From: Oscillospiraceae bacterium
GTDB taxonomy: Bacteria > Bacillota > Clostridia > Oscillospirales > Oscillospiraceae
DNA length: 12,983 bases
Direction: 5' to 3'
Assembly: GCA_902767395.1 (NCBI GenBank)
Contig: CACXHI010000167.1
Coordinates: 1-12,983, forward strand
The notes under the pieces were generated by a model. It searched no databases. It had not been told where the DNA came from and saw only the letters and a program-made list of their open reading frames with translations. Both the position numbers and the translations under genes were made by a program. Positions 12,427 through 12,983 of the stretch are shown piece after piece; within the stretch, counting starts at the first letter, position 1, and each line of letters starts with the position of its first letter.

Positions 12427-12912
12427 CTACCCTTTCAGCAGATGCAAGATCCACGCAGCCGCGGCGGTAACCAAGGCGCTGAACAAAGCAGAAAGCAGAA
12501 CGAGAGCAGTCTTCTGATAGGGGCGCTTGCCGAACTCCGTCGCTTTTTGCAGCTCATCGAGCTTTTTCCCCTCAAAAAATGCGACGATTTCCCGGTAGGT
12601 CTGAATATCAAACTTCTTTTTCAACTGCTCGACTCGAATTCCCCAATACAGCGCAATGGCAAACAGCACGCCAAACAACATCCAGGAATACCATTTTCCC
12701 CAGAGAGCAAGAAAGGGGCCAGCAATCACCAGCACCCCAAAATGGGCGCTGAAGATTCGGCTGTAATGTTGAAATTCCTGCACGTCATACTCATTCACAA
12801 GCTCTTTCATAGATGCAAGATCTCCTTTGATCAATTGATCAAGAGACACCTGAAACACGTTGCCAAGCAGCAGCAGACTGTGAATGTCAGGGTAGCTTTT
12901 CCCCGTTTCCCT
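12427..12912 (-). pseudogene. Truncated XRE-family regulator with C-terminal membrane domain
   Basis: The frame reads RETGKSYPDIHSLLLLGN and then VSLDQLIKGD. This matches the last part of an XRE helix-turn-helix domain, which normally runs 'ISKWETGKSYPDI...LLLLG..F.VSLDQLIKGD'. The remaining protein has about three hydrophobic helices (around codons 40-56, 58-73 and 117-141 counted from the GTG at 12858), typical of XRE regulators with a membrane tail. The first roughly 40 residues of the DNA-binding domain are absent: an in-frame TAA (12916-12918) lies two codons before the homology, and the expected Trp codon TGG is AGG. A product could still start at GTG 12858 (no ribosome-binding site) or at an ATG 16 codons later with AAAGGAG upstream, but it would not bind DNA. 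I read the gene as disrupted by integration of the element to its right; a plain deletion is the alternative. Confidence 0.7.
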
Positions 12913-12945
12913 TAATTAAAGATATTGCTTGAAAAAAAAGAAAGG
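12910..12945. other. Putative element/chromosome junction (attachment site)
   Basis: This 36-bp stretch lies between the stop codon of the recombinase-like fragment and the point where regulator homology begins. It is A/T-rich with a run of eight A on the plus strand (12931-12938), unlike the GC-rich neighbourhood. Homology to the regulator resumes at the GGGAAACGGGG segment on the minus strand, so the crossover should lie at or just before 12912. No direct repeat can be checked because the other end of the element is outside the window. Confidence 0.4.
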
Positions 12946-12983
12946 TCAGTCGATTTTGCCGATGAAGCGGTAGTAGATTTCTA
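12946..12983 (-). CDS. C-terminal end of a probable serine recombinase (partial)
   Basis: Only 11 codons and the stop are visible: EIYYRFIGKID followed by TGA (12946-12948), continuing beyond the right edge. This ending resembles the C-termini of large serine recombinases of Tn4451-type (TnpX/DUF4368) integrative elements in Clostridia, which often sit at the very end of the element facing the junction. The fragment is short, so the assignment rests as much on context (a decapitated regulator immediately downstream) as on sequence. No start can be assigned. Confidence 0.45.
   Translation of the reverse strand, partial: EIYYRFIGKID

Noticed and set aside
1..12983. CRISPR array, tRNA or rRNA genes
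   Set aside because: No regularly spaced repeats, cloverleaf-like segments or rRNA-like stretches were seen on either strand.

Overview
All convincing genes in this window lie on the minus strand, so it reads from right to left. The organism is most likely a moderately GC-rich Clostridia species of the gut Oscillospiraceae/Ruminococcaceae type. This is inferred from an SCIFF peptide with its radical-SAM maturase (a Clostridia hallmark), a Gram-positive class B sortase with an SPxTG-type substrate, a CpsB/CpsC/CpsD phosphoregulatory set, an RNase J, and clear sigma-A type promoters. No rRNA, tRNA, CRISPR array or complete insertion sequence was found.

Right end (about 12427-12983): the last 11 codons of what looks like a serine recombinase enter from the right edge. 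About 35 bp further on begins a decapitated XRE-type membrane regulator that lacks nearly all of its helix-turn-helix. I read this as a chromosome/mobile-element junction, with the element lying outside the window.

Cell-surface cassette (about 7246-12143): a strong promoter (TTGACA-17-TACAAT) drives a CpsC/Wzz-like chain-length regulator, a class B sortase, a LytR-CpsA-Psr (LCP) ligase, a secreted protein with an SPATG sorting signal, a PHP-type tyrosine phosphatase (CpsB) and a BY-kinase (CpsD). Polymer-attachment, polymer-length control and protein-anchoring functions are interleaved. No glycosyltransferase, flippase or polymerase gene is present. A strong hairpin precedes the phosphatase/kinase pair, and a perfect dyad precedes the sortase substrate.

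SCIFF locus (5362-7015): a strong extended -10 promoter, a 48-aa precursor peptide with seven cysteines instead of the canonical six, an attenuator hairpin, and the radical-SAM/SPASM maturase. The 225 bp between this locus and the kinase gene hold no gene I can recognise, but they contain a 10-bp stem.

Housekeeping left half (1-5270): a small two-helix membrane protein with a zinc ribbon; RNase J (TTG start) followed by a small DUF6483-like protein; the magnesium transporter MgtE behind a roughly 260-nt structured leader with a possible leader peptide; and a HAD phosphatase cut by the left edge.

A recurring feature is a hairpin placed between co-directional genes that have no second promoter (mgtE/HAD, rnj/DUF6483, scfA/scfB, sortase substrate/phosphatase). 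This suggests that expression within operons is commonly set by partial termination or RNA processing.
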